Below are positions 1-10,720 of a stretch of 64,000 nucleotides of DNA, piece by piece. The position numbers and the translations under genes were made by a program. Position 1 is the stretch's first letter, and every line of letters starts with the position of its first letter. The notes beneath the pieces were generated by a model. It saw nothing but the letters and a program-made list of their open reading frames with translations. It did not search any database and was not told the DNA's origin. This DNA is from Aradus depressus (lineage: Eukaryota > Arthropoda > Insecta > Hemiptera > Aradidae): NCBI GenBank assembly GCA_963662175.1, contig OY759218.1, forward strand, positions 3,402,001 to 3,466,000, read 5' to 3'.

Positions 1-958
1 TAGAGTATGCAAGGCTCAATAGGAACTTTTGTATATATCACCAGTAAATCTAATTTTCAACTATTTTAAAAATCCACCAATATATCAGAATCTCTAAAAG
101 GATTCAGTCTTATAAAATATAAGTTACTCTTTAATTTGGGTAATGAGTTGATTGCAGCTTTTCCTGATTGGTGAAGCAACACGTACATATACTGGGTATC
201 CCCAAAATCGATTTCTGGAATTTAAACGAAAAAAAATAAAAACACAAATGATTATAATTGTTGTGACTCATGAGGCACCGGGGCGGCTTCAACAATGAGA
301 TAATATCGCATTTTGTAGCGCATATAAGTCAGGCGCGGCTTGTTTACGGACTTACGTTCATAGGACTTTGCTTAGAATTGATGTCCTAGAGAAATCTTAG
401 AAGAATCCTAAGTTTCGTTATCCCACTGAGGGACACCATGTATGTTAGGATTAAAGTTTCCTAATTGAGCGGAATGTGGGGTTATGGCAAATTTACAATG
501 AACAGAACGACCTATGGAGCTTTATTTCGTTCAATAAACGATTTCGCACTTTGAGCCTCAAGTTTCTTCAAAAAATATTTTAGAATTAATTACTCTAACG
601 AACAGTCTTGAAGAGTAGTAATAGTCTTGAAGATACTTTCACGAGAAATATTTTTAAAAAACGAAACCTTTTACAATAATAATTAATACATCTGAGTATA
701 AAACATTTGTAAGATCGAAACGCATGTTACTTTACCAAATCAGGATTCACAATTTACTATACAGTTTCTAAATGTATTTTAAAATTTATTTATAGAATTA
801 ATAAACTATTTTATGTTAGGAACATCACAGTATTAGCTCCTCTATTTAACTAAATCTATCAATATCATTTTTCTTCAGTTATATATTTTTTTAATAATAA
901 TAGGAACTTTTGAGATTCCTCATCAATTTTACTGTCTGAGAAATGATATTCTTTCATC
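1..958. other. AT-rich intergenic DNA, no gene seen
   Basis: No open frame of note, no recognisable transposon domain and no tandem array were seen. The stretch lies downstream of the zinc-finger gene and probably contains intergenic sequence only. Confidence 0.5.
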
Positions 959-1079
959 TTATAAAAACTTTAAACAAAAACTATAACAGTAGTTATTTTT
1001 TAAAATGTATAATATACAGGGTTTTAAGTGTCCCAGGGGGATGTCTAAAGAACGATTAAATGTATCGTCAACCATGTTC

Positions 1080-1085
1080 TTTATT
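1080..1085 (-). terminator. possible poly(A) signal of the zinc-finger gene
   Basis: AATAAA on the minus strand, about 245 bases beyond the stop codon of the zinc-finger frame. The hexamer is common in AT-rich DNA, so this is only a candidate. The 112-codon open frame over 959-1297 on the same strand would fall in this 3' untranslated region and shows no family resemblance. Confidence 0.3.
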
Positions 1086-1328
1086 ATACCATGTATGCGT
1101 AAAATAAAAATATTGCAGATGAAATGCATGTCAATTTTTTTTGGCATAACCATGTGTTCAATCATGTCATGTGTATGACCTGAGTCTATAATGGATATTA
1201 TTTTTCTGAAAATAGGGGTGAAATTAATTTTATTATGTGAAATTATTTTTTGAGTCATGGAATAGAGTTTCTCAAAGCGACATTTCTCAGACAGCATAAA
1301 TGGCTTGGAAATTCCTCTTATGACTTAA

Positions 1329-4300
1329 CTACGTTGGAGTCAGCTTAAATGACGCAGTTACAGGCTTGTTGAGTCTCTCTTTTACTGGAAGGAAAACCAA
1401 GGAAGATAAAAATGTATTACATGCATTCGCCCCGTAAGCTTTGTCCTCCAAAACGAATGGCTGCATCATAAAATTGCCTAAATTGTTAGGGACAGCAAAG
1501 GAAGCAGGTATATGCGAGTTATTAGCAATCTGCAATAGCGCATCTCGGATTACTTGCAAATAATCGGGAGATTCCACTGATTTATGTTCATTTTTAATAT
1601 GATCTGAGTATAAATCTAAATGTTGCGCTACATAGGAACATTGGTTGCATTTTAGACAAACCTTCGAAGGGCTTTTCGATTTTGGACTTATTTCTTCATA
1701 ATTATTGTCATCTTTTTTAATTACCTTTTTTTCAACTTCGTCAAACTGAAATATGTGCGGATTTTCATATCGGGTTTCTTCAAATGTTTTTTTGAAAGAA
1801 AATTGCGTCTGATGGGAAAACATGTGTTTATCCAATGCTTCATTACTTTCGCAAGAAACTGAGCATATTGGGCATGGAACCTCTTGAAGTTGGTTGGCAA
1901 TGTGCGTTCTCTCGTGAACTAAAAGCAGGGCCCGTGCTGGCGTCATGAACGCACAATAAGAACATTGATGTTCTTTAGAAGGAACTTTGTTCAGCAAAGA
2001 TGGTATTTCATTTCCTTCTGAAGTGCTGGGCATTTCAGAACCATTTTCGTTCATCAAGTTCTTAAAAGGATTGTAATACGGTTCAATTTTTTTCGAGTCC
2101 ATCTTCTCGCTCTTAGTCCCATTTTGCTGCATTTCTCGCCATTTGTCCTTACCTTCTTCCCCGTGATCGTTAAGCAAATGCGCCTTAAGCCATTTAGTAC
2201 TCCGAAATCTTCTGCTGCACAGAACACAAACTTCGGTAAAATGAGTGTAATATTTGTTATTCAGTTCGCTTTCGGGTTTTAAAGTCATATCCACACTGGA
2301 GATTGTTTTTATGTCTGCTCCAATTTGGGGTAAAAAAGCTTCTTCAATTATACCATGCGAATTTTGTTTATGTACTCTCAAAAAATATTTACTGCAAAGT
2401 TCTTTATTACAAATATCACAAACAACCCCGCCAATGTGAGCGCCATTTTCTATTGAAATCCCATGCATCCTTTGCATGTGTGTTTTCATGAAATATTTAT
2501 TGCAAAGTTCTTTTTTACAAATTTCACAAAAACTGCTAGTGGGTGTGTGAACCACATGCCGTTCCGTCAAAGAAATCGGTGCTTGAATATCTTGAGTTTC
2601 ATTCAGTTTAATAATAGGCTTAGATTCGCAAAAATGTTGTTCCAATGATGTAAGATTTGGAAAAAACTGTTGACACTTTGCACATTCCAGTTTGCAATTT
2701 TGTGTAGAATTCGCTTCATCAAGATACGAGTTGTTGATATCATCAATAAGGGTCGAGTGTTCTCGCATTATATGACTTTCAAGAGACACCATGTTCCCAA
2801 AATCCTGGCTGCATAAATCGCAAACACTGTTATCATGCAAATTAAATTTGGACCAAATTGAATTCACTTTTTTAAAATCAATATTGTTAGAAACATTTTC
2901 TTGAAAATTATTAGGAGAATCCATATGTTTGCGAATATCGAAATTTTGTTTATTCTGCTGGTTTTCGCTGCCTTGCTCTTTTTTGCCCAATTCGTTAAAC
3001 TGGACATCTGTTGTACTATTTTTGTGTGTTTGTTCATGAATGTTCATTGAATGACTATCAGCAAAGTTCATTTTACAAACAGTACAAACATATGTTGTTT
3101 CATTTTGATTTTTGTTTATTTCTCTTAAAATTAAATTCAGTGGCATCGGCTGATTGGTTTTAAAACTGCTAGAATCTCTAGATTTCTCATCCTTTTCGCT
3201 TATAAGAATCCCATGACACTTCTGTTTGTGAACGCGCAAAAAATACTTGTTACAATATTCTTTGCAGCAGATGTCACAAAAAGCGCTGTTCGCGGTTGAA
3301 GCTTTTTTATTTCGTTCTGGTGACCTGGATTGCTCTTTGCTTTCTTCGTTTTGCCACGAGGACACCAAAAGGCTTAACGCGTCGTGAGGACTGTTCGCAT
3401 CCTCGGAATCAAAATCCTCCTTTTTGACCCAATTTTTTTCGTCTTCAATTTCATTTAGGTCCTTCCCCATAATTTCTTTACTCCTTGCACTTGATGGTCC
3501 TGGCATATTCGGTTCGCAATCCAATTTTTCGCACGGTTTATAATCCAAAGAATCACTGTTCTCGATTATTCCATGAATTTTCGCTTTGTGCCTCCTTACA
3601 AAATATTTATTACAAAATTCTCTTTGACATATATTACAAAACGCTCTCATACTGCTATTACTTTTGTTCGAATTCGAGTTGTTGGTGACATTTGGAGTAG
3701 ACTTCTTTGGCTGGCTGTTCGACAACGTTAAATTAGCTATACTGTTCGAAAAAAAATTCATTAATGGTAGAGTCGATAAATTTTCTATGGAACTTGGACC
3801 ATTTTCCATATAAATTCCATGTTTATTCGCTTTGTGAGTTTTGAGGAAATATTTGTTGCAAAATTCTTTATTACACAAATCGCAAAAAGCTTCTGGATTA
3901 AAAATGCGATGTGGAGAGTGTATTTGACTCTCAGAATTACCAATAATTCTTTTAAAATTTGGCAAAACAAGGCCACATCCTTGCGTCGACTGAAAAACAC
4001 TGTTGTATTGATTTTTTGAATTTTCCGAATTGTGAATATTGTAAAGTAGGGACGCATTTTCCGAATTTTTATACCAACCTCTCTCATCCAAATTTGAAGA
4101 TAACGAATCTACGGAACCATGCGGAGATGGAGTTTTATGAGACAAATTTAATGGAAAATCCTTTTTCGCATACGAAATCTCTTCAGAACCATCACTGTCC
4201 GTTTTTTGATAATTTTCTTTAATTTTTTCGCTTTCATAACAAATATTTTCTTGATTCAATCGCCCATGATCTTGATGGGGTAATGTTATCCAAATGCTCG

Positions 4301-4514
4301 ATTTCACTTCATTTTCCGGGAATTCTGTTGCGATTCTATTTGGTTTTGATTGTTTCCGTCGTTTTTTCACCTGATTTCGGTCCAATTCGTCCAAGTCATG
4401 GTCCCTTTTCGCACGTTCGATCCCTTGCAATGTTTTATTATAAGAATTCGATTCCATAACAATAATGTCATTTTTCAGTTGAGGGCAGCTCATGTGCAAT
4501 AGCGCCGATGCCAT
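1329..4514 (-). CDS. large multi-C2H2 zinc-finger protein, single exon
   Basis: An uninterrupted 1061-codon frame with about twelve C2H2-type fingers, so a probable nuclear DNA- or RNA-binding regulator. Approximate finger starts are residues 210, 292, 413, 476, 564, 609 (degenerate, ends H-x-C), 662, 699, 761, 851, 879 and 956. Fingers 1, 2, 3, 7 and 8 form a distinct subtype: C-x2-C-x3-[EL/EF/EY]-C-[NS]-K-Y-F-x3-H-x3-[KRNC]-x-H-G-I, i.e. an extra Cys before NKYF and an invariant HGI after the last His. They are separated by long polar, low-complexity linkers. The N-terminus has a basic patch (KKRRK near residue 50) that could serve as a nuclear signal. The C-terminus ends in a hydrophobic segment followed by VKERLNKPVTASF. 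The start is the first ATG of the frame. I do not recognise a named orthologue. The intact long frame amid decayed repeats argues for a functional host gene. Confidence 0.88.
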   Translation of the reverse strand: MASALLHMSCPQLKNDIIVMESNSYNKTLQGIERAKRDHDLDELDRNQVKKRRKQSKPNRIATEFPENEVKSSIWITLPHQDHGRLNQENICYESEKIKENYQKTDSDGSEEISYAKKDFPLNLSHKTPSPHGSVDSLSSNLDERGWYKNSENASLLYNIHNSENSKNQYNSVFQSTQGCGLVLPNFKRIIGNSESQIHSPHRIFNPEAFCDLCNKEFCNKYFLKTHKANKHGIYMENGPSSIENLSTLPLMNFFSNSIANLTLSNSQPKKSTPNVTNNSNSNKSNSSMRAFCNICQREFCNKYFVRRHKAKIHGIIENSDSLDYKPCEKLDCEPNMPGPSSARSKEIMGKDLNEIEDEKNWVKKEDFDSEDANSPHDALSLLVSSWQNEESKEQSRSPERNKKASTANSAFCDICCKEYCNKYFLRVHKQKCHGILISEKDEKSRDSSSFKTNQPMPLNLILREINKNQNETTYVCTVCKMNFADSHSMNIHEQTHKNSTTDVQFNELGKKEQGSENQQNKQNFDIRKHMDSPNNFQENVSNNIDFKKVNSIWSKFNLHDNSVCDLCSQDFGNMVSLESHIMREHSTLIDDINNSYLDEANSTQNCKLECAKCQQFFPNLTSLEQHFCESKPIIKLNETQDIQAPISLTERHVVHTPTSSFCEICKKELCNKYFMKTHMQRMHGISIENGAHIGGVVCDICNKELCSKYFLRVHKQNSHGIIEEAFLPQIGADIKTISSVDMTLKPESELNNKYYTHFTEVCVLCSRRFRSTKWLKAHLLNDHGEEGKDKWREMQQNGTKSEKMDSKKIEPYYNPFKNLMNENGSEMPSTSEGNEIPSLLNKVPSKEHQCSYCAFMTPARALLLVHERTHIANQLQEVPCPICSVSCESNEALDKHMFSHQTQFSFKKTFEETRYENPHIFQFDEVEKKVIKKDDNNYEEISPKSKSPSKVCLKCNQCSYVAQHLDLYSDHIKNEHKSVESPDYLQVIRDALLQIANNSHIPASFAVPNNLGNFMMQPFVLEDKAYGANACNTFLSSLVFLPVKERLNKPVTASFKLTPT

Positions 4515-4532
4515 TAATAAAACTTTTGGTTT

Positions 4533-4562
4533 TCAGGAGAATTTGAAACAAAAGTCGGCCAT
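4533..4562 (-). CDS. possible 9-codon upstream ORF in the zinc-finger leader
   Basis: An ATG 18 bases upstream of the main start codon region opens a frame of nine codons (MADFCFKFS) that ends in TGA before the zinc-finger ATG. If the transcript begins upstream of it, it could dampen translation. The transcript start is unknown, so this is only a candidate. Confidence 0.25.
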   Translation of the reverse strand: MADFCFKFS

Positions 4563-4610
4563 TTTGTAGGTTGGTGAAAAGCCTTTATCTCCTGAAAAAA
4601 AATAAAAAAA

Positions 4611-5957
4611 TAAAGGTAAATACACACATAATAATTGTGAAGGACAGGAAGGATGGTGGAGAGGGCGCATTTGATCAATTTTACGGGGACATTGTCTGGA
4701 CCTTAGGCGATTGTACGGTATTTCAGGATGCTATTGAGAAGATCATCAGGATATATATAGGAAAAAAAGAAGGAATTTGGATTGAAAGTTAAATTAGGAG
4801 GCAAGGTGGTAGGGGGAGAATTCGTATTAGGAGATGAAGTGAAAACGTGGTTAAGAGTATCAGGAGAGCAAGAAATATTAGAGGAGCACTGTTTTGATTT
4901 GACTAAGGATAGGTTGCGGAGAAGGGACCATTTGGATTTAGGATTAGGAGGATCAGGAGCTTCAGACAAGACCCTGTGGAAGAATTCAACCTTAGCTCTT
5001 CTCTGTAAAGACTGAGTTCGGTTCGTTGAACTTTGTAAATCTCATAATCCGTGGAAGAGTGACTGCGGACAAATTTGCACCTTGCAGAGTCTCTATTCTT
5101 AATAAAACTCCTGATTTCAGGAGTTAGCCACGGTGCAGGGAGCTGCCGGATTCGAGATTCCTGCAATGGCGAGTGTTTATCCAGCACGGATATGAGATTT
5201 GTCGTCAGATCTTGAACCATATCGTCGACGGAGTGGCTATTGAATATTGGGCTCCAGTCAATAGTACCAAGGTCTTGCTGGAGGGATTCGGGAGACAAAG
5301 AGGAAAGATGTCTCGAGGATATGGTTTTTTTTTGCAAAAGGAGGAGATTGGAGATCATAGGAAATAGAGATAAGATCATGGCCGGAGAGAAAAGGAACAG
5401 GAAATTGGGAGGAGGAAAGTAATTTAACAGAGGAGTCTATGACATGGATGTCAAGCCAGGTGTGACTATGCTGAGTATGATGGGTAGGAGAGTAGGGTAC
5501 TAAATAGAGATTGAGGGAGTAAAATAAGTTGAGCAGGTATTTTTTGTCATAGGAGTCAGAAAGGAGGTTTGAGTGGAAATCTCCGGCAAGGATTAGATTG
5601 GAGTACACGGGGAAGTACTGTAGGAGGGGGATTCAAGGTCGGTGCCGAAAGGAATAGAGTGAGGTTTATAGACTACACAATATAGCAACTTTTCGTGCAA
5701 AATCGTTACTTCAAGTAACATGTACTCGACATGTGGGAGGGGGGAGTCAGATGAACAGTCTAATAAACGGGCCTTGAAGGAAGAGCGGAGCTGGGAATAA
5801 GGGGAGTGAGCCAGGTCTCGGAGATTCCGATCAGATGATAGGTACAGGACTGGAAGAAGTCTAGGAAGTCGTCAAAGTGAGGGAAGAGGGACTGGGCGTT
5901 GACATGACAGCAGGTTAGTATATTATAGGACATGGAGAAGATAAGTAGAGGGGACAT
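4611..5957 (-). pseudogene. LINE ORF2 remnant: endonuclease, linker and RT N-terminus
   Basis: Three overlapping frames must be combined to follow the protein, showing at least two frameshifts. Endonuclease landmarks are visible (HVNAQSL near the start, GISETWL, the GDFHSN metal-site region, and a final histidine region SGHDLI), as is the RPPAPW-type linker motif (QLPAPWLTPEIR). The catalytic palm of reverse transcriptase is absent. Identity is by comparison with the longer copy in this window. Confidence 0.85.
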
Positions 5958-6640
5958 ATGGCTCAGTCCTATGTATCGAAAAGGAAATTCTATAAGTGAT
6001 AATGCAAAACAGAGAGATAATAGATAAACAAAGAGAAAATGTAAATAAAATAAAATAATGGAATGTATATATAAAAAGAAATAAAGTGGAATATAAACAA
6101 AATAGATATTTACAAATCTAAATACATGGTGAGTGCCTAAAAATTATCAAAGACTATATATGCTTCCAATATAAATACAGAGAGTAATAAATAATAATGA
6201 AAGCAATAGAGGAGTATATACTTGGAGTAATATATGAAATAATGACATTATTAAAAATGTTTTAAAAAAGTAGAAAGAAATCAAGATTAATAAACTAGAA
6301 AAAAAAATAGATGAATAAATATGTTAGGAGTTGTCAGAATAATGACTAAAAAGCACAAAGAAAAGGTAAAGTGATATGTATATAGTACATAGAAAAGAAA
6401 TGAAACAATAGAAGTTGAAGACTGAGAGTAAAAATAAATAAAATGAAAAAAATAAATACATAGTTTAGTAAGCAAATAGAGTGAGAAGAAAAGGATAAAT
6501 TGGATAATGAAGATAAAAATAAGTACACGAAAAACTGAATTATACTTGAAAGAACAAAGGAACACACGGAGGAGAGACACGAGACAGGAGAGTTGAGAAG
6601 CAGAGAGTCCAAGAGAAGCGGTGGAAGGAAGTACTGGTAG
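4611..6640 (-). mobile_element. CR1-like non-LTR retrotransposon, truncated and broken (copy A)
   Basis: Minus-strand pieces of one LINE ORF2 recur in order: the start of an apurinic-type endonuclease (5760-5957, CCHVNAQSL...GISETWLTP), its centre (5258-5608, LAGDFHSNL), the endonuclease-RT linker (4903-5379) and the beginning of reverse transcriptase (4611-4969, FFFSYIYPDDLL then a GPDNVP motif). The copy stops inside the RT, so its 3' half is missing. The same family is nearly complete at 32402-36860. The A-rich stretch 5960-6640 matches the position of the spacer between ORF1 and ORF2 in that copy. Several frameshifts make it inactive. It lies within 50-100 bases of the first ATG of the zinc-finger gene. 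Confidence 0.85.
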
Positions 6641-6799
6641 TTAAAGAGGGGGGAACTAGAGTGTTGATGTTATGGGAAGTGAGTAGTCAAATCCTCTGGT
6701 CTTGTAATAGAGATAACCGGAGAATATGAAATTCATTGAAAACTCAACTTCGAATTTCTGACCAATTACATAACTTCCTCTAAACTTCGTAGAGCTATG

Positions 6800-6960
6800 A
6801 AGTAATAAAATCAATTAATTAAAAAAATTCATCGGTGAATCACCAGCAGTGTACTTCCCTATTTTTATTACTTCTATTAAACGACATTTTCGCTTTTTCC
6901 TCTAAACACTTCTCACCGGTAGTGTCTATTTATAGAAAATAGGAAGGTATGATAAAGCAC
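6800..6960 (-). repeat. fragment of dispersed AT-rich repeat (family D1)
   Basis: Contains ATCGGTGAATCACC followed by a pyrimidine-rich stretch. The same order recurs at 52395-52560, and in reverse at 10600-10680 and 12470-12550. No coding potential. Confidence 0.5.
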
Positions 6961-7045
6961 GCATTTGATCTCAATACCGTCTGCATTTGATATCAGCCGT
7001 AATATGAATACAACACTAATGGAATCACAAGATGGAACAACTGGA

Positions 7046-7426
7046 AAGTAAAACATGATTCAAGGAGAAGGTTACATGCAGGTTACATGTTATAGTGACG
7101 TCATAACAGTCTTCCCCCTTAATTTGAAACTTGAATATTGAAAAATTTTGCGGGGTTCAAAACTTCAGCTGATAGTTCCCCAGCCAGAGAGGCCGGAGTT
7201 CGACGAGTCCGTCCAGAACGTCTCGGCTCGACCGTAGGAGCTCTCGGATCTGGATCTCCCGGTGTTGGTGTTGAGGCCCAAGTGTCCTGAGGTAATGCAG
7301 GGTTTCACATCTCGAAGACCGTCATTTTGAGACATTCTTCGAAGGTCGCCCGGTTAATAAAGTAAAAGATTATTCAAGGAGAAGGTTACATGCAGGTTAC
7401 AAGTTATAGTGACGTCATAACAACCG
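7046..7426 (-). mobile_element. LTR retrotransposon remnant with two LTR-start copies
   Basis: On the minus strand a sequence beginning TGTTATGACGTCACTATAAC occurs twice, ending at about 7426 and 7110 (about 60 bases each, roughly 90% alike). Between them lies a short coding tail (7126-7330) that ends in a stop followed by AAGGGGGAAGAC, a good polypurine tract, directly abutting the second TGTTATG. This is the expected order of 5' LTR remnant, pol end, PPT and 3' LTR start. The element is almost completely deleted inside. The clade (Ty3/gypsy or copia) cannot be decided. Confidence 0.6.
7126..7330 (-). pseudogene. C-terminal tail of a retrotransposon polyprotein
   Basis: About 55 codons rich in Pro and Arg, including the motif VEPRRSGRTRRTPA, which resembles C-terminal tails of LTR-element polyproteins. 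The frame ends in TAA just before the polypurine tract. No catalytic domain is left. Confidence 0.5.
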
Positions 7427-7625
7427 TGCAATTTGTCTGAAAATCAGTAGATAACTTATACGAGGCCCTCTCAAATCTTATACAAAATTTCGTGCCGATA
7501 AGATCGGCAGTTGTTAGGGATTTTGAGTTAAGTCCTTCTCCCTTTGGCTGATTTGACTGAAAATCAGTAAATGTTATTTTCATAAGATTCTGGATATACA
7601 TTTGTTGTTATCCGATCCCCTGAAT
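7427..7625 (-). repeat. fragment of dispersed AT-rich repeat (family D1)
   Basis: Two successive occurrences of GATTTGACTGAAAATCAGTA-like text with ATACAAAATTTCGTGCCGAT between them. The same phrases occur near 12060-12130, 29850-29900 and 44920-44970. Confidence 0.5.
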
Positions 7626-8630
7626 CCAAAAAGGACAAGAAGAAAACAAAAGCCTTGACTTGTATTTATTTGAGCATAAATCCCCAACACGTCCATGGTT
7701 ATAGAGCCATCTTTGTGGCGAATTGTGTTGTAGAACGGCTCGTGTGATATTTAAGACGAGTATGGAAACGACAAGTAAAGTCGTTGTGAAATAATCTTGA
7801 GATTTTGTGTGTCAGGGGGGTGGGAGCGCGCGCACTTACCCCCCCCCCCCCCCTCCCTCCTCCTCCTCTCCCTCCCTTTAGAGTGAAAAACCTCCTCCCT
7901 TACAATACATTTACAATTTCACTGGCTCAAAATCAATAACTGCCCGACCTCTCTGTCTCCAACTCTGTAATTTTTCCTCTGGCATCTCAAGCCAGTCCGA
8001 ACAGCTAACTTTGAACTACAACTGAAACATTTATAGCTGAGTTCAATTTGCGAAATATTCAATTAAAATTTGAGGATTAACACTGTTATTTTGTAAAAGT
8101 TCATGCTTGCAGAAGCTGCCTAAATTTAGTGAATTTTCATAGTAGTTTTTTCTTATAGTTTGTCCTCATGACAAGCCTTACAGGCTAAATAAAGAGATAG
8201 GTAATGCAAAACTCAGTATTTACTGATTAGCAAAAGCTGTTCTTTTAGGCCCTAAATTTTAGGAATAAGGTGATACTATTCTGGCCGGCGTACATACTCA
8301 TATGTGATCGTTTGCACGATAAGGTATCTATACAAAACAGTTTTAACGACCCCAAATCGTGTTCAAGGGAGCACGTTTCATGAAGTGGTGGTAGATTCCG
8401 TAGGTCCTACCAACCGGGTGAGGGCATAAGTTGATTTCAATAAAAATCCCTCTAAAAAGCCGCCGGTGAATGATTTCCAATATTAATAAAATATTTTTCT
8501 ATAAATAATTGATAATAATTATTATTAACAACTTTTAGTTTTCAACAGCAATTATCTTAGTTAATATTGCATGGTTAACAGTTTGGTTTGGTTCAGTTGA
8601 AGTGTCTTAGAGGCTTGTGTAGTGTCACAG
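7626..8630. other. noncoding stretch with C-rich low-complexity tract
   Basis: Only simple sequence (a run of C followed by CCT repeats at about 7838-7877) and AT-rich DNA without recognisable domains. Confidence 0.4.
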
Positions 8631-8690
8631 GTATGAAGTGTCACTGATGAAGACGCAGTTGCATTGAAAACCGGTTCTGGTAGGAAATAA
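8630..8690 (+). ncRNA. decayed hammerhead-like motif of Penelope type
   Basis: CTGATGA at 8644-8650, a short hairpin-prone spacer, GAAAA at 8666-8670 and then ACCGGTTCTGGT. This order (CUGAUGA, stem II, GAAA, stem III) resembles the hammerhead ribozyme core carried by Penelope-like elements. Stem II pairing is damaged, so self-cleavage is unlikely. Confidence 0.35.
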
Positions 8691-8723
8691 ACGGGAAGAC
8701 AACGTATTTTATTTATATCAAAA

Positions 8724-8984
8724 GGCTCAGTGGGATTGGAACCCCTGCTTCTTGGGTTGGTAACATGAGATATCTGCTAAATACGTTGATTTGGCTCAGT
8801 GGGATTGGAACCCCTGCTTCTTGGGTTGGTAACATGAGATATCTGCTAAATACGTTGATTTGGCTCAGTGGGATTGGAACCCCTGCTTCTTGGGTTGGCA
8901 ACATGAGATATCTGCTAAATACGTTGATTTGGCTCAGTGGGATTGGAACCCCTGCTTCTTGGGTTGGTAACATGACCTGGTAAA
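8724..8984. repeat. 69-bp minisatellite, 3.8 copies
   Basis: Unit starts at 8724, 8793, 8862 and 8931; the last is partial. Copies are nearly identical. Because 69 is divisible by three, both strands give artificial open frames with a 23-residue repeat. Each unit contains GGCTCAGTGGGATTGGAACC, which on the opposite strand reads GGTTCCAATCC, a near match to the tRNA box B. Confidence 0.95.
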
Positions 8985-9028
8985 TAAGTAGATTCAGCTC
9001 TGCTGATCAGAGGATTTAGTGGCTGGAG

Positions 9029-9760
9029 TCATTGGTGTTGTGGGAGAAATGCTGTTACGAGAGTTGAAAAATCACAATAATCACCATATATGAAAAAATG
9101 TGGACCTGGACTTTCAGTTTCCTTAGCGAATCTAAGAATATTCCCATGGTCCAATCTTCTAAAACCTTCCTCTATGATCACATCCCTACCGAAAATGTGG
9201 GAACTCGTCCGAGCATATCCCGAGCATCTACCCAGGAAGTGAGTTACCGTCTCGTCTTCTTTTCCACATCTGTCAAAAGTTGGACTGCCCTTCACTTCTA
9301 CGATGTGTTGGTTTCTATTGAACAAACCTGTGAGGACTCCTGTCAGTTGCCGAAGCTCGCTTATTTTTTTATCCGGGTTTGGTATGCCTCCCTGGATATT
9401 CTTTGTACTGGATTACTTGAACCTTCCTCGTTTCCCTGAAACCCCGAGTGACCGGGAAACCAGTAGAGTCCAACTTTCTTGTAGGTTTTGAGGTGTTATC
9501 AGATTTACGCACTCCCTTACTAGCTTTGATCTCATTTCAGGTATAGCAAATGCTTGGAGTGCTTCTTGGCTCGCTGAGAAGATCTTCAACTTCTCCATGT
9601 CACTATTCATTACTTCTCTCGTAAATACGCATTCCAGGATCACCATCACTTCTGCTTGAAATACAGCAGCGTGGCGTCCAAGTGGGACAGTAACTTCCAT
9701 TTCTAGTGTCCTGTCCATGGCATCATATGTGCCTCATATATCTGCTTTCTTTCTGCTCAT
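9029..9760 (-). pseudogene. RNase H and C-terminal zinc motif of a non-LTR retrotransposon
   Basis: Two frames read in order on the minus strand. Residues from 9718 downward include VPLGRHAAVFQAEVMVI, typical of the first strand and acidic centre of LINE RNase H domains, and end near a WVPGHSGV-like segment seen as a degraded version. The next piece (9029-9325) has C-x2-C-...-H-x4-C, the zinc knuckle that closes I/R1-type ORF2 proteins. No reverse transcriptase is present upstream, so this is a fragment with at least one frameshift. Confidence 0.75.
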
Positions 9761-10289
9761 GACAGCTCTGAGGAATGGATTCTCAAAAAAATATCCGGTC
9801 ATGATATCCATAAGCGATCATATAGAAACGAAAATTATAGACTTATTGATTTTTGTTGATTTTAAAATTATATTGTTGATGAAAGATTTAAGAGGCTCCG
9901 GGAGAATGAGAAAGTTTCCAGACTAGTTTTTGTTCCCGTTTCGGTTGAAACTTTCAGGGGTTGATTCTAAGAGTTGACCAAAACAGTTTTGAGCCTGCTC
10001 AACCACGGTGGTACGGTACCCATAGGCATGGTTAAAGTTCGAAAAGCCACCTTTTTTATACAAGCATCGTATACTATGTGTTAGCTCGTTGTGACGGGTG
10101 AAACATTCACTATACAAAAAAATACAGTAGGAAATGTATCAAAAAATCACGTTTTGCCGTTTTTCACAATTTTTTTCATAAATCTAATACAACACGTAGC
10201 TCATCGAATTACATTTTCGAAATATTCAACAGAACCTTCTTCAGTAGTTGTAATGAACGTATCAAGACATTATTTCATATATTAATTCA
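9761..10289. other. noncoding, nothing recognised
   Basis: Short open frames only; none shows a domain or repeat seen elsewhere in the window. Confidence 0.4.
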
Positions 10290-10720
10290 AAACCACATAA
10301 TAACGATACTTAGTAAGTTTGAGCGGAATCACTGAAGGGATGGGGGATGAGGGGGAGGCTCAACTTAAAAACTATCGACGTAAAGAATGTATCGACATGA
10401 AATTTCATATTTGAAATCAAAACCCCATGAAGACCTGTTAAATTTCAGCAAAATTGGCTGAAGGGAAGGGGGATTCAGGAGAGGGGCTCAACTCCTAAAC
10501 CCTACTGCCGATATAATGAATTTATCGACACAATATTTAATATGAGGATTTAGGAGCCTATGTAAGTCAACTATTGGTGATTAACGCATACGATCGACTG
10601 GTTATGGAAGGGGAGCGAAAGGTTAATTGATCAATTTTTCTGGGGAAGTACATTCACTGGTGATTCACCCACGAATTTTTCTCATCGTTTTTGCATCCTA
10701 TCACTGGTAGGATGTGAATC
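10290..10720 (+). repeat. fragment of dispersed AT-rich repeat (family D1)
   Basis: Carries the family phrases in order: a CTGAAGGGA..GGGG stretch, ATCGACA..AATTTCATAT, AACCCCATGAAGACC, GGGGAGCGAAA, TTAATTGAT, GGGGAAGTA and GGTGATTCACC. The closest relative in the window is 11740-12560. Confidence 0.6.

Noticed and set aside
6287..6612. Hydrophobic open frames on the minus strand
   Set aside because: Low-complexity AT-rich translation within the LINE spacer; no conserved pattern.
8713..8983. Repetitive open frames on both strands
   Set aside because: The 69-base period is a multiple of three, so a stop-free unit gives an open frame by construction; no start or domain supports coding.
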